Assembly: GCF_000171235.2 (NCBI RefSeq) | Contig: NZ_ABEA03000008.1 | Coordinates: 1-42,607 of the forward strand | DNA: 42,607 nt | Source of the DNA: Geminisphaera colitermitum TAV2 | GTDB lineage: Bacteria; Verrucomicrobiota; Verrucomicrobiia; Opitutales; Opitutaceae | Direction of reading: 5' to 3' | Shown: one piece after another, positions 29,868-37,774 of the stretch | How positions within the stretch are numbered: the stretch's first letter is position 1 | How the letters are laid out: the number at the start of each line of letters is the position of its first letter | Program-made: the position numbers and the translations under genes | The notes under the pieces: generated by a model | Seen by the model: the letters and a program-made list of their open reading frames with translations, nothing else | Told to the model about the DNA's origin: nothing | The model's database searches: none

Positions 29868-30251
29868 ATGGGCCAAAAAATCAAATCATCCCCCCGCACA
29901 GGAACACGCGCCAAAGCGCGTCCGACCACCTCCCGGCGCATCACAGAGCGAATCGTGTGCGTGGTAATCGGAAAAACTCCTAAGCTGACGGAGGCACAAT
30001 GGGCCAAAGCCCGCCGCCGGTTCCTCCGATCTGAGGCAGAGCGGATTGCCGCACAATTAGCCCCTGCCCCCCATCGATTTTGGACAATCACCGTGGCACA
30101 GACGAGGGTGCCTAGCTTCAAGGCATATCAATCGATAATTAAACGGCTGCATGATTTGTTCAGAGGTATCGGCCATATCGACATCCAATTTTCCCCGGTG
30201 GCCCCGTCGCCAAGCGACGGGCAAACGGCCCAACCAGCCACCGGGGCCTGA
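29868..30251 (+). CDS. Hypothetical basic cargo protein
   Basis: A 127-aa protein from MGQKIKSSP. The N-terminus is basic and disordered (RTGTRAKARPTTSRRITERI). A compact middle follows (VCVVIGKTPKLTEAQWAKAR, then RFWTITVAQTRVPSFKAYQS). The last 20 codons lie inside hairpin element copy 1, so the C-terminus (PSPSDGQTAQPATG) is imposed by that repeat. Not recognised. Confidence 0.5.
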   Translation: MGQKIKSSPRTGTRAKARPTTSRRITERIVCVVIGKTPKLTEAQWAKARRRFLRSEAERIAAQLAPAPHRFWTITVAQTRVPSFKAYQSIIKRLHDLFRGIGHIDIQFSPVAPSPSDGQTAQPATGA

Positions 30252-30257
30252 TTTTTT
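30193..30257 (+). repeat. Hairpin element, copy 1
   Basis: A 60-bp motif with outer stem CCCCGGTGGC / GCCACCGGGG and inner stem CCCGTCGC-CAA-GCGACGGG, then CCTGATTTTTT. It is nearly identical to copy 2 at 30627-30689. Position and T-run suggest a terminator; the two-stem conserved core is more elaborate than needed for that. Confidence 0.75.
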
Positions 30258-30282
30258 CATCTGTAACCAATTTTCCACTACA

Positions 30283-30558
30283 ATGAACATGGGCCAAATA
30301 ATCGAAGAAGTTCTCCACAGCATGATTCCCATCACACTGGTGGGGATTACGTCACTGCTAATGATCATCGTGTTAGCACCACTGTTCTGGTGTGGGAAAA
30401 AATTGCGGGACAAGGTTTTTGAAAGATGGCCTAACATAATGGAAAATAACTACATAGGAACTGCCATAATCCTGAGCGCCGGAGTAGCGGTATTTATGGT
30501 GGTACTCATATTGGCGGTCCCGCTGACGTGTCTATGGGCGCTCGTTTTATCGCACTGA
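30283..30558 (+). CDS. Small membrane protein with two transmembrane helices
   Basis: A 91-aa protein (from MNMGQIIEEV; MGQ two codons later is also possible). Helices at about 15-38 and 60-85 flank a charged loop (CGKKLRDKVFERWPNIMENN). It is bracketed by the two copies of the hairpin element. No family recognised; a phage-immunity or membrane role is possible. Confidence 0.55.
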   Translation: MNMGQIIEEVLHSMIPITLVGITSLLMIIVLAPLFWCGKKLRDKVFERWPNIMENNYIGTAIILSAGVAVFMVVLILAVPLTCLWALVLSH

Positions 30559-30626
30559 CGTATTTGATTTTACATTACAAACCATGCTTCCCGCGCTAAT
30601 TAAGACCTCAACCCCAACCCAACTTT

Positions 30627-30689
30627 CCTCGGTGGCCCCGTCGCCAAGCGACGGGAAAACGGCCCAACCAGCCACCGGGGCCTGATTTT
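30627..30689 (+). repeat. Hairpin element, copy 2
   Basis: Same two-stem structure as copy 1: an inner CCCGTCGC-CAA-GCGACGGG stem inside GGTGGC ... GCCACC, ending CCTGATTTT. It lies in the non-coding gap before the small gene that precedes the integrase. Only a few bases differ between copies. Confidence 0.75.
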
Positions 30690-30776
30690 CCCGCCCCGTC
30701 CGCTGTCTCGCTCCTTGGTTGGAACGAGCGCGGACGGAGGCGGATCAACAAAAACCAAGATCAACCAACCAAGATC

Positions 30777-31055
30777 ATGAGCACACAAACCGAACTCCCC
30801 CCCGTTGATGAAACCGCCAACCTTAAGCCGGTCGGCTTTACCAGTGGTCCCTTCACTCTGTTTGCGACGATCAAGAAATCGTCCAAATACTACCGCCAAG
30901 GCTTGGGCGATGACAACAAACCCTATGCCTTTAAAATCCGCCAGATCGACGATTTTGGGGATTACCGTTTTCACGGAAATTCCAACCAATATCGGGCGGA
31001 AGATTTGATATTCTGGATCAAAAAGAGTGACGGCAAATTCACCCGGATCAGCTGA
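30777..31055 (+). CDS. Small protein encoded just upstream of the integrase
   Basis: A 92-aa soluble protein (VGFTSGPFTLFATIKKSSKY, then KIRQIDDFGDYRFHGNSNQY and DLIFWIKKSDGKFTRIS). It ends one base before the integrase start codon, so the two are co-transcribed. Beta-strand pattern; family unknown. A recombination directionality factor or regulator of int is possible from position only. Confidence 0.6.
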   Translation: MSTQTELPPVDETANLKPVGFTSGPFTLFATIKKSSKYYRQGLGDDNKPYAFKIRQIDDFGDYRFHGNSNQYRAEDLIFWIKKSDGKFTRIS

Positions 31056-31056
31056 C

Positions 31057-32403
31057 ATGCTAAGCTACGTTTTTCAACGCGTCCAAAAGGGGAAAAAATC
31101 CGTGTTGTGGTCGGGGCGTTATCGCATCGAAAAGGGGCAACCTTACAAAGAGGTTGCCCTTGGTTTGACGGACAAGGCCGCCGCCCGCGCCAAACTCCAG
31201 CAGATTGTGATTGAGGCGCAACGCGAGGCGGTGGGGTTGCTTCCCCCGCGTCGCTTGCGCGATGCCGCCGCCGCCCCTCTCGGCAAGTTGCTGGGCGAAT
31301 TTCATGCCGATTTGCTGGGGCAAAAACGCACGGTCCCTTATGCCCGTGTAGTGTGTTATAGGATACGCGAGATTGTCACTGTCACCAAGTGGTGTCATTT
31401 GTCCGACATCACACCGGAGAGCTTCATGGCGTGGCGTGCGCAGACGGACATGGCGGCGAAAACGCTGAAAGAGTATCAGGCCGCCGTGAACGCGTTTTTG
31501 AATTGGCTTGTAAGGTCCGACCGTATCGAGCGCAACCCGCTCGCCAAGGTTCGTCGTCCTGACACACGCGGCAAAGCCGTTCGTCCATCGCGTTCGTTTA
31601 CTTTGGACGAACTTGCGGCACTTTTTGCCGCCGCCAAATCGACTTCACACCGCATTGCGTTCATGCTGTTGGCTTACACAGGCCAGCGGGTGAAGGAGAT
31701 TCGCTTGCTGGTATGGGGTGACTTCACGTTTGGAGCAAAACCGTTTGTCCTGATACGCGAGACCTCCACCAAGGACCGCAAAAAACGTCCGATCCCGTTG
31801 CATCCGCGCCTAGTCGCCGAAATCGAAGCATTCCGGCCTGCCGACGCCCGGCCCGATCAACGCGTTTTCCCGGCAGACGAGAATTTTCCCAAATGGGAGG
31901 ATTCCGTTGCAGCGTTCAAGGCCGCTGGAATCAAAAAGACCGACGATCTAGGGCGCACCCTGCACTTGCACGCCTTGCGCAAGACGTTTCAGACGCTAGG
32001 CGTGAAGGCGGGCGTCAACCAGCGAGCCGCACAGGAATTGCTAGGCCATACCGATCCCCGTTTGACGGCTGGTGTTTATACCGACGTTGCCGCCCTCGAA
32101 TTGCATGGCGAAGTGGCAAAGCTGCCTTGGCCGGGGGAAAACGAAAAAACACAGCCAAGCGGAGTAGTCACACAAGCCCACACAAACAGGGCAGTCTCTG
32201 ACGTGCTCTTTGAGTTGATAACTCTTTTACAAGGCCCTGATATTCAGGGGGAATTGTCACAATTAACTGCTAAGCAGCTATCTCTGAAATGGTGCTCAGG
32301 AAGGGACTCGAACCCTTACGCCTTTCGGCACACGCCCCTCAAACGTGTGTGTCTACCAATTCCACCACCTGAGCAAAATTTGTTAAAGAGGAACGCGGAA
32401 TAA
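31057..32403 (+). CDS. int: Tyrosine recombinase (integrase) with an att-spanning C-terminus
   Basis: 448 aa in the integrated state. The catalytic set is R211 (TGQRVKEI), H305-xx-R308 (LHALRKTF), H331 (LGHTDPRLT) and nucleophile Y341 (AGVYTDV), with an N-terminal SAM-like core-binding domain (about 80-175). The start at MLSYVFQR follows the preceding stop by one base. About 78 residues after Y341 the frame enters the att core and continues antisense through tRNA-Leu, ending in PYAFRHTPLKRV and beyond (29 residues after N419). In the excised circle the same frame would instead end DCSPLPIIEAGEELIKILQK and on to CYANP (35 residues), stopping at 10805. Integration therefore swaps the tail. Confidence 0.92.
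   Translation: MLSYVFQRVQKGKKSVLWSGRYRIEKGQPYKEVALGLTDKAAARAKLQQIVIEAQREAVGLLPPRRLRDAAAAPLGKLLGEFHADLLGQKRTVPYARVVCYRIREIVTVTKWCHLSDITPESFMAWRAQTDMAAKTLKEYQAAVNAFLNWLVRSDRIERNPLAKVRRPDTRGKAVRPSRSFTLDELAALFAAAKSTSHRIAFMLLAYTGQRVKEIRLLVWGDFTFGAKPFVLIRETSTKDRKKRPIPLHPRLVAEIEAFRPADARPDQRVFPADENFPKWEDSVAAFKAAGIKKTDDLGRTLHLHALRKTFQTLGVKAGVNQRAAQELLGHTDPRLTAGVYTDVAALELHGEVAKLPWPGENEKTQPSGVVTQAHTNRAVSDVLFELITLLQGPDIQGELSQLTAKQLSLKWCSGRDSNPYAFRHTPLKRVCLPIPPPEQNLLKRNAE
32285..32313. repeat. attR core
   Basis: The 29 bp identical to attL 10669-10697, comprising the 3' end of tRNA-Leu including the encoded CCA. Similarity to attL extends a further 104 bp to the left (32181-32284) without indels. Confidence 0.92.
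32290..32374 (-). tRNA. tRNA-Leu (anticodon GAG)
   Basis: An 85-nt class II tRNA. The acceptor stem GCTCAGG/CCTGAGC is perfect, the discriminator A and CCA are encoded, and the D-arm is GGTGGAATTGGTAGAC. The anticodon stem CACGT/GCGTG holds the loop TTGAGGG with anticodon GAG, the variable arm is TGCCGAAAGGCGT, and the T-arm is AAGGGTTCGAGTCCCTT. It closely follows bacterial tRNA-Leu(GAG). The 3' half forms attR, and the prophage restores it intact. Confidence 0.95.
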
Positions 32404-32487
32404 GAGGATTCCACTTCCGACTGTAAAGACACTTTTGCGTTTTTTTTCACTTTCCTTCCGTTCCTCGGAGAACGTCCGCAAAACGCA

Positions 32488-33684
32488 TCAACGGCGACGG
32501 TGTTTGCCGGGCGGATGTCCAAATCGGGCGCGGAAGGTGTGGCTGAATTGACCCAGGCTGGAATAGCCCACCGCCATCGCCGCTTCCGTAACATTACAAT
32601 CACCGGCCTCCAGAAGTCGTGCGGCATGTTCAATGCGGATGCGACGCAGATAGCTGGTGAGAGGTTCGCCCAACTGAGTCGTGAAAAGATGACTGAGATG
32701 TGTGGGGCTTATTCCAACAAGACGCGCAATACCTGTCAGGGTCAGGGGCTGGGCAAAGGAGTTTTGTATGAACGCCATGGCGCGTTCCACTGCGGGATGC
32801 AGTCGAAGAGGGGCCGGGGCTGCCGGGTCTTTAGCGGGTGCAGTGGAGGATGTTCCGGGGTGGTGGATGAGCACGAGGAACTCCAGCAGCTTGGCTCCAT
32901 ACCAAAGCGTTTGCATCGGCCCTTTGGGTGCGGTGCGAAGCGAGAGTATCAATGATTGCTGATCGGATGTGAGGGGGAGGGGGCCCGACGTGGGCCAGTT
33001 GTCGGAAGTAGAATGGGGTGTGCCGGCGGGCGGGGATGCGGGAGATGGCGTGGTGTGGCCAAGGAGCGTTCGGATGGTGTGCATCGCATCCATGCGGAAA
33101 CGCCAAAGGAAAAAATGCGCGGGTTGCGAACCGGTCCGGGTTATCTGCAGGTCGGGTTCGGCCACGAAGGCAACAAACTGATGACGTGAGAGCACGCATT
33201 CGTCAGCGCCAGCGTCGATGGTGGCAGTGACGTCCGAGTCAGCAGTGAGACCACGCGACGCGGACAGAATGGGTTGCGATTGAGGGAGGACTTGGGACGC
33301 GCGCGCGCGGCTCCATCGACTGGCACCCTCGATCTGGATGGCGATGAGATAGGTGGGAACTGCTGGCGTGATCGTATCGCCCCCCACGGGCGCCGCAGTC
33401 TCCACGTTATGCATGGCGAGTGTGGCGGGCATGGAGGCATCGTTGCTGAGACGACATTCCTCCAGTTGGTGGGCGCCGTCACCGGCGCGAGCGAGAATGT
33501 GGCGTTGATTTTCGGAGGCAGGCACTAGATCGGTGACAAAGAGATGCACGCCGATCGCAGACGGGGTGGGGCGGAGTCCGTGATCGGCACAGAATGCTCC
33601 GGGTTGAGGAGGACCGGATGGAACCGGTTCGAAGTCATCAAAATACTTGATGAACGATGAGGACAAACAGGATACCCCAACCAA
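32488..33684 (-). CDS. AraC-family transcriptional regulator
   Basis: About 398 aa from a TTG; no ATG is available near the N-terminus, so the start is uncertain. The C-terminal 100 residues contain two helix-turn-helix motifs: PLTLTGIARLVGISPTHLSH and the family signature region NVTEAAMAVGYSSLGQFSHT ending FGHPPGKHRRR. The N-terminal 290 residues should sense an effector but show no clear cupin pattern. It is the first chromosomal gene right of the tRNA and may control the flavodoxin/haem genes or sugar genes beyond it. Confidence 0.85.
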   Translation of the reverse strand: MVGVSCLSSSFIKYFDDFEPVPSGPPQPGAFCADHGLRPTPSAIGVHLFVTDLVPASENQRHILARAGDGAHQLEECRLSNDASMPATLAMHNVETAAPVGGDTITPAVPTYLIAIQIEGASRWSRARASQVLPQSQPILSASRGLTADSDVTATIDAGADECVLSRHQFVAFVAEPDLQITRTGSQPAHFFLWRFRMDAMHTIRTLLGHTTPSPASPPAGTPHSTSDNWPTSGPLPLTSDQQSLILSLRTAPKGPMQTLWYGAKLLEFLVLIHHPGTSSTAPAKDPAAPAPLRLHPAVERAMAFIQNSFAQPLTLTGIARLVGISPTHLSHLFTTQLGEPLTSYLRRIRIEHAARLLEAGDCNVTEAAMAVGYSSLGQFSHTFRARFGHPPGKHRRR

Positions 33685-33736
33685 GGGCGAGGGTAAGCCC
33701 GAAGACGAAGCGGAAGGTGTCGCCTGTTGTCCACAT
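33638..33736 (-). CDS. Possible 32-aa membrane peptide
   Basis: A minus-strand ATG (33734-33736) opens a frame starting MWTTGDTFRFVFGLTLALGW, continuing with a hydrophobic stretch and ending HQVF. It is one predicted transmembrane helix, overlapping the start of the AraC gene and downstream of flavodoxin. The frame is open upstream to the flavodoxin stop but without another ATG. Plausible but unproven. Confidence 0.35.
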   Translation of the reverse strand: MWTTGDTFRFVFGLTLALGWGILFVLIVHQVF

Positions 33737-33847
33737 GATGAAATGGAGACCGTGATTGAGATTAAGGCCGTGACGTGGTGCGTGACGGATCGGTGGAATC
33801 AGCGTTCGCGCGCACGGTTTAAACCCGATGAGTGCAGCGGTGGGCGG

Positions 33848-34318
33848 TCAGGCCGAAGCGGTTGCCTGACGGGCTTCCACGAGGGCGGCAAAGACGCGCG
33901 ACTCCCATTCGGTGTAGGCTTCCTCGAAATCGAGGTCTGCTTCGGCGCGCTCCAAGAATGGGCGGGAACCGAGCGCGACGAGACGTTCGTCCAGATTGCG
34001 GGCAAAGGCGTTGAAGTATTGGTAATCGCGATCGCCGAGGCCAAAAACGGCATGGCGCAGGGCCGAGAGATCGACCGTGGCGGAGGTGAGGTCACCATAA
34101 AAACTTTCGGCGTCGGAGGGCGGTTCGCCATCGCCCCAGGTGCTGACAACGAAGATGGCAAACGGGGCATTGGCGGCGAGATCGTCAGGCTTGGCGTCGG
34201 CAAGGTTGACCAGGTTGACGGTCCAGCCATCCGCAATGGCCTTGTCCTGGGCGCGGCGGGCCAGCATCTCGGCGTTGCCGGTCATGGTCGCGTAATAGAT
34301 GGTAAGGTTGTTACTCAT
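33848..34318 (-). CDS. Flavodoxin
   Basis: A 156-aa FMN electron carrier. The FMN phosphate loop is ATMTGNAE near residue 10, the isoalloxazine-flanking loops are VVSTWGDGEPPSD and FGLGDRDYQYFN, and the length is normal for a flavodoxin domain. The start at MSNNLTIYYA places the first strand at the N-terminus; an upstream 70-codon extension overlaps the next gene and is not flavodoxin sequence. It lies just downstream of a putative haem-utilisation gene, so it could supply electrons for haem degradation. Confidence 0.9.
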   Translation of the reverse strand: MSNNLTIYYATMTGNAEMLARRAQDKAIADGWTVNLVNLADAKPDDLAANAPFAIFVVSTWGDGEPPSDAESFYGDLTSATVDLSALRHAVFGLGDRDYQYFNAFARNLDERLVALGSRPFLERAEADLDFEEAYTEWESRVFAALVEARQATASA

Positions 34319-34424
34319 ATGTTTTTTGATGTATCGTTTGTGGTGGGAAATTGGATACGTCGTGCCGGCTGGTGACGGTGCGGCGCTCGTGGCGGGTTGT
34401 GGTGTTGTGGAGAGAAGGGAACGG

Positions 34425-35304
34425 TCAGCATGAGGATTTGAAGGCGGCTTGGAGGAGATTGCGCCAGCCGCCGGCATCGAGGGCGGCGGATGCGGGGCCG
34501 ATGGAAAGGAGCGAGCCGCCATCAACACCGATCAAATGTAGTTCGCCTTCGGATACGGAGAAGTCGGCCGCGAGTCCGGCAATGACGGGAAGGATCACCT
34601 GGATGACCGCGCCTTCGCCGGAGAGGACGAGCAGACGGTTGTCGAGATCAAGTTTGCGCGGACTAAATTCGCAGCATTGACGCGCTCCGGGAGTGTCGAG
34701 CGCGCAGTTGAGACGGAGCCCCTGGTCGATGATCGAGCGGAGCATCGTGGCGAGTGTGTCGATGTCGCCGTCGATGGGGCGGGCCGTGCGGGGCGGGGAA
34801 ATCTGTTGCAGGTTGCGCAAGGCAGCGCAGGGGGTCAGGGGCAGGGGGGGGGGGGAGGGGCACTTTATCCGCGCGCCACTCTTCCAGCAGATGCATCCAG
34901 CGTGTGGCGGAGGCTCCGGCAGGGGCGCAGATTTGCAAAAATTCCGTTCCAGACTGGTCGTGGATCGACACTCCTCCCGGCGAGCCACAGCAGGGGCAGT
35001 TGCGAGCCCGGCCGAAAACGCGGGTCCAGTGGGCGGTGTGCAGATGTAGCCGGTTGTTGTCGGCGCTGGCATTGAGACATGGGGCATCCCAAATAAAGTC
35101 GGGCAGCGTGCTGCGGGAGATAAAGCGTGCGTGACGGTGCCGGGTTTGGATCACGACTTCCCCGGTGGTCCGAATGGTGTCGATCAGGGCTTTCCAGTTG
35201 GGAATGAGTGGGATGCGTTTCCCGCTCGCGTTTGGCGCAACTTGGACCGACAGGGAGATCGGTTGGAGCGAACGGCGCCAGGTTGTCGAAATGCGAGCGA
35301 GCAT
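34425..35304 (-). pseudogene. Putative HemS/ChuX-like haem-utilisation protein, frameshifted at a C12 tract
   Basis: Two minus-strand frames make one protein. Residues 1 to about 150 ([51 protein letters not shown], then TRWMHLLEEWRADKVPLPP) are in one frame. The continuation LTPCAALRNLQQI, DIDTLATMLRSIIDQGLRLN and on to WRNLLQAAFKSSC is in another. The switch falls at C12 (34844-34855 as G on the plus strand); with 11 or 14 C the frame would be continuous, giving about 292 aa. The two-domain pattern with alternating strands and the 'heading for WxxLxxxW' end resembles HemS/ChuX proteins only weakly. The flavodoxin neighbour is consistent. Function tentative; the frameshift is clear. Confidence 0.55.
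34844..34855. repeat. G12 tract causing a frameshift
   Basis: Twelve G on the plus strand (C12 in the coding strand), followed by AGGGG. One base fewer restores an open frame through 34425-35304. Confidence 0.85.
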
Positions 35305-35579
35305 GGATTACGTGTGAAAACAAGACTCAGTCTCAGATCAAGAGCGAAATAAATCTTCATAAAAATCTCACTGGCAGGCAGCGATGCGCGACATGCCAGA
35401 CAACAGGGCAGACAACAGGGCGGCAGCGCGGCAGGCAGCATGATGGGCTGCGTGACGACCGAAATGGGAAACGAAATGGATGCGAAATGGAGAAAAGCGG
35501 CTTGCCCCTCCGGCGCTTTTCCGAGGAGTTTGCCTGCTTCTGTCTCATTACTCAACCCACCAACCCCCGTTCCAAGACA

Positions 35580-36623
35580 ATGCCTAGACCAGTCACGTTG
35601 TTCACCGGCCAGTGGGCCGACCTTCCCCTCGAAAAACTCGCTCCTCTGGCCAAGCAGATGGGCTACGACGGCCTCGAACTCGCTTGTTGGGGCGATCACT
35701 TCGATGTCGATGCCGCCACGACCAGCAAAAAATACGCCCACCAGAAATGGGAGCTTCTCAAGGACCACGGACTCACCTGCCACGCGATTTCCAATCACCT
35801 CGTGGGACAAGCGGTGTGCGACCTCATTGACGAGCGCCACCAGTCCATCCTGCCTCCCGATGTGTGGGGCGACGGCGATCCCGAGGGCGTGCGCAAGCGC
35901 GCGGCGCGCAAGATGATCACCACGGCCAAGGCCGCCCGGACCTTTTTTGATGCCAAGCCCGGTCTCAAATCGCGCGACACATTCCCTGCTGTCGTCAACG
36001 GCTTCACCGGCTCGTCGGTGTGGCACGCGATCTACGCCTTCCCGCCGACCAACCAGGCGTTCTGGCAACGCGGATTCGACGACTTCGCCCGCCGCTGGCT
36101 GCCGATTCTGGACGCGTTCGACAAGGTCAACGTCAACTTCGCCCTCGAAGTCCACCCGACCGAAATCGCGTTCGACATTGCCAGCGCCCGCCGCGCGCTC
36201 GACGCGGTGAAAAACCACAAGCGTTTCGGCTTCAACTACGACCCCTCGCACCTCGGGTATCAGGGTGTTGACTACGTGAAATTCATCCGCGAATTCGCCG
36301 ACCGCATCTACCACGCGCACATCAAGGACGTCTGGTGGGGGCACGGCAATGGCGACGTCGGCGTGTTCGGCGGGCACACGGATTTCGGTGACGCGCGCCG
36401 TTACTGGGACTTCCGTTCGCCGGGCCGCGGCGACATCAATTTCGAGGAGGTGATCGTCGCCCTCAACGACATCCGTTACACGGGACCGCTCTCCGTCGAA
36501 TGGGAGGACATCCGCATGGACCGCGTCCACGGCGGCACCGAGGCGGCTGCCTTCGTGCGCCAACTCGACTTCCCGCCCAGCAATGTGGCCTTCGACGCCG
36601 CCTTCGACAAAAAGAACCAGTAA
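35580..36623 (+). CDS. Sugar phosphate isomerase/epimerase (xylose-isomerase-like TIM barrel)
   Basis: A 347-aa TIM barrel of the AP-endonuclease-2 family. Metal-ligand positions fit [36 protein letters not shown] and the final [12 protein letters not shown]. These proteins interconvert ketoses, inositols or keto-sugars depending on subfamily. The start at [10 protein letters not shown] gives a standard N-terminus (an upstream open frame is not homologous). A Gfo/Idh/MocA gene and a second isomerase follow on the same strand, so this is a sugar-oxidation/epimerisation operon. Substrate not deducible. Confidence 0.85.
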   Translation: MPRPVTLFTGQWADLPLEKLAPLAKQMGYDGLELACWGDHFDVDAATTSKKYAHQKWELLKDHGLTCHAISNHLVGQAVCDLIDERHQSILPPDVWGDGDPEGVRKRAARKMITTAKAARTFFDAKPGLKSRDTFPAVVNGFTGSSVWHAIYAFPPTNQAFWQRGFDDFARRWLPILDAFDKVNVNFALEVHPTEIAFDIASARRALDAVKNHKRFGFNYDPSHLGYQGVDYVKFIREFADRIYHAHIKDVWWGHGNGDVGVFGGHTDFGDARRYWDFRSPGRGDINFEEVIVALNDIRYTGPLSVEWEDIRMDRVHGGTEAAAFVRQLDFPPSNVAFDAAFDKKNQ

Positions 36624-36635
36624 ATCACTCCCTCT

Positions 36636-36648
36636 CCCCCCCCCCCCC
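36636..36648. repeat. C13 homopolymer tract
   Basis: Thirteen C in the 52-bp gap between the isomerase and the oxidoreductase, close to the latter's ribosome-binding region. Confidence 0.85.
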
Positions 36649-36675
36649 ACACACACCACCGACCTCTCAATACCA

Positions 36676-37761
36676 ATGAGCAAAACCACCAAAATCGCCA
36701 TCATCGGCGCGGGCGGCATGGTCCGCTATCACGCCGCCGGATTCCGCGCCGCCGGAGCCGAGATTGTTGCCATCGCCGACGTCAACCAAGCCGCCGCCGA
36801 GCGCACCGCCGCCCGCGAGGGCATTGCCAAGGCATACGGCGACGTTGCCGCGATGTTCAAAGCTTCTGAGATCGACGCCGTGTCGGTCATCGTGCCCAAC
36901 AAATTCCACGCTCCGCTCGCCCTCCAGTCCCTCAAGGCCGGCAAGCACGTGTTCTGCGAAAAACCGCCCGCGATGAACGCCCGCGAAGCCCGCGCCATGG
37001 CCGCCGCCGCTGCGAAGGCGAAACGCACGCTGATGTTCAATTTCAACAACCGCGCGCGTCCCGAGTCCGCCGCCATCATGGACTACGTCAACGCCGGCCA
37101 AGTCGGACGCATCAACTCCGCGCAGGCCAAATGGATTCGCCGCACCGGCATTCCCGGCTTCGGTGGCTGGTTCACCAACAAGGCACTCTCCGGAGGCGGA
37201 CCGCTCATCGACCTGCTCCACATGCTCGACCTCTCGCTCTACTTCATGGGCTACCCCGAGCCCGAGTGGGCGCTTGCGCAGACCTTCTCCGACTTCATCA
37301 CGGACAAAGGGTTTAAAGGACCGTGGGGCATCCCCGACGTGGCCAAGGGCGTGACCGACGTGGAAAACGCCTGCCACGGTTTTGTGAAATTCAAGACCGG
37401 CCAGGTCATCTCGTTGCAAATCTCGTGGGCCGAACTCGTCGCGCGCGAAGAAGTCTCCGTGACCTTTCAGGGCGCCAAGGCGGGCGGACTCGTGCGCCGG
37501 CTTTTCGGCATCGATGGCATGGACGACACCGCCATCGACACCTGCGAACTCTATGCGCAGGAGCATGGCCGTTCGGTCAACCGCAACATCATCGTGTCAC
37601 CCGATCCGACGATGGGACGCGAACGCAGCGCCGCGAATTTCGTGGAAACCATCACCGGTCGCGCCGCTCCGCTCAACACGCCGGACCAAGCCGTGTCGCT
37701 CATGCGCATCATCGACGCGATCTACGCCAGCGCCCGGACCGGCAAGCCGGTGAAGTGCTGA
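36676..37761 (+). CDS. Gfo/Idh/MocA-family NAD(P)-dependent oxidoreductase
   Basis: A 361-aa protein. The Rossmann start is KIAIIGAGGMVRYHAAGF with the second strand IVAIADVN; the catalytic lysine motif is CEKPPAMNAREAR; the C-terminal alpha/beta domain has GGWFTNKALSGGGPLIDLLH with the histidine expected near the active site. These enzymes oxidise or reduce hydroxyls on sugars and inositols. It lies between two TIM-barrel isomerases, as in inositol or 3-keto-glycoside pathways of Verrucomicrobiota. Confidence 0.92.
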   Translation: MSKTTKIAIIGAGGMVRYHAAGFRAAGAEIVAIADVNQAAAERTAAREGIAKAYGDVAAMFKASEIDAVSVIVPNKFHAPLALQSLKAGKHVFCEKPPAMNAREARAMAAAAAKAKRTLMFNFNNRARPESAAIMDYVNAGQVGRINSAQAKWIRRTGIPGFGGWFTNKALSGGGPLIDLLHMLDLSLYFMGYPEPEWALAQTFSDFITDKGFKGPWGIPDVAKGVTDVENACHGFVKFKTGQVISLQISWAELVAREEVSVTFQGAKAGGLVRRLFGIDGMDDTAIDTCELYAQEHGRSVNRNIIVSPDPTMGRERSAANFVETITGRAAPLNTPDQAVSLMRIIDAIYASARTGKPVKC

Positions 37762-37774
37762 ACGTGAGCGAACG

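Larger units (their letters stand above)
10669..32313. mobile_element. Integrated tailless double-jelly-roll (PM2-like) prophage, 21.6 kb
   Basis: Bounded by the attL and attR cores in a tRNA-Leu gene, with the integrase at the right end and an excisionase-like gene at the left. It carries an HUH Rep, a small packaging-type ATPase, a 281-aa capsid protein judged to be double jelly-roll, many short membrane proteins and spike-like proteins. There is no terminase large subunit, portal, tape measure, tail tube, baseplate or tail lysozyme. Genes overlap in ATGA fashion over long stretches. The set fits a virus with an icosahedral, membrane-containing, tailless virion and circular genome, like PM2, although PM2 itself is only about 10 kb. 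The identification depends on the capsid and ATPase calls. Confidence 0.7.

Noticed and set aside
10669-32313. Filamentous (inovirus-like) prophage, suggested by HUH Rep, small membrane proteins and exported proteins
   Set aside because: The ATPase lacks the membrane and periplasmic domains of Zot/pI, and the 281-aa all-beta soluble protein plus penton- and spike-like proteins fit an icosahedral capsid better.
35184-36719. A 511-aa minus-strand ORF opposite the first isomerase
   Set aside because: Mirror frame of a well-supported TIM-barrel gene, rich in Val/Glu/Gly as expected of antisense frames.
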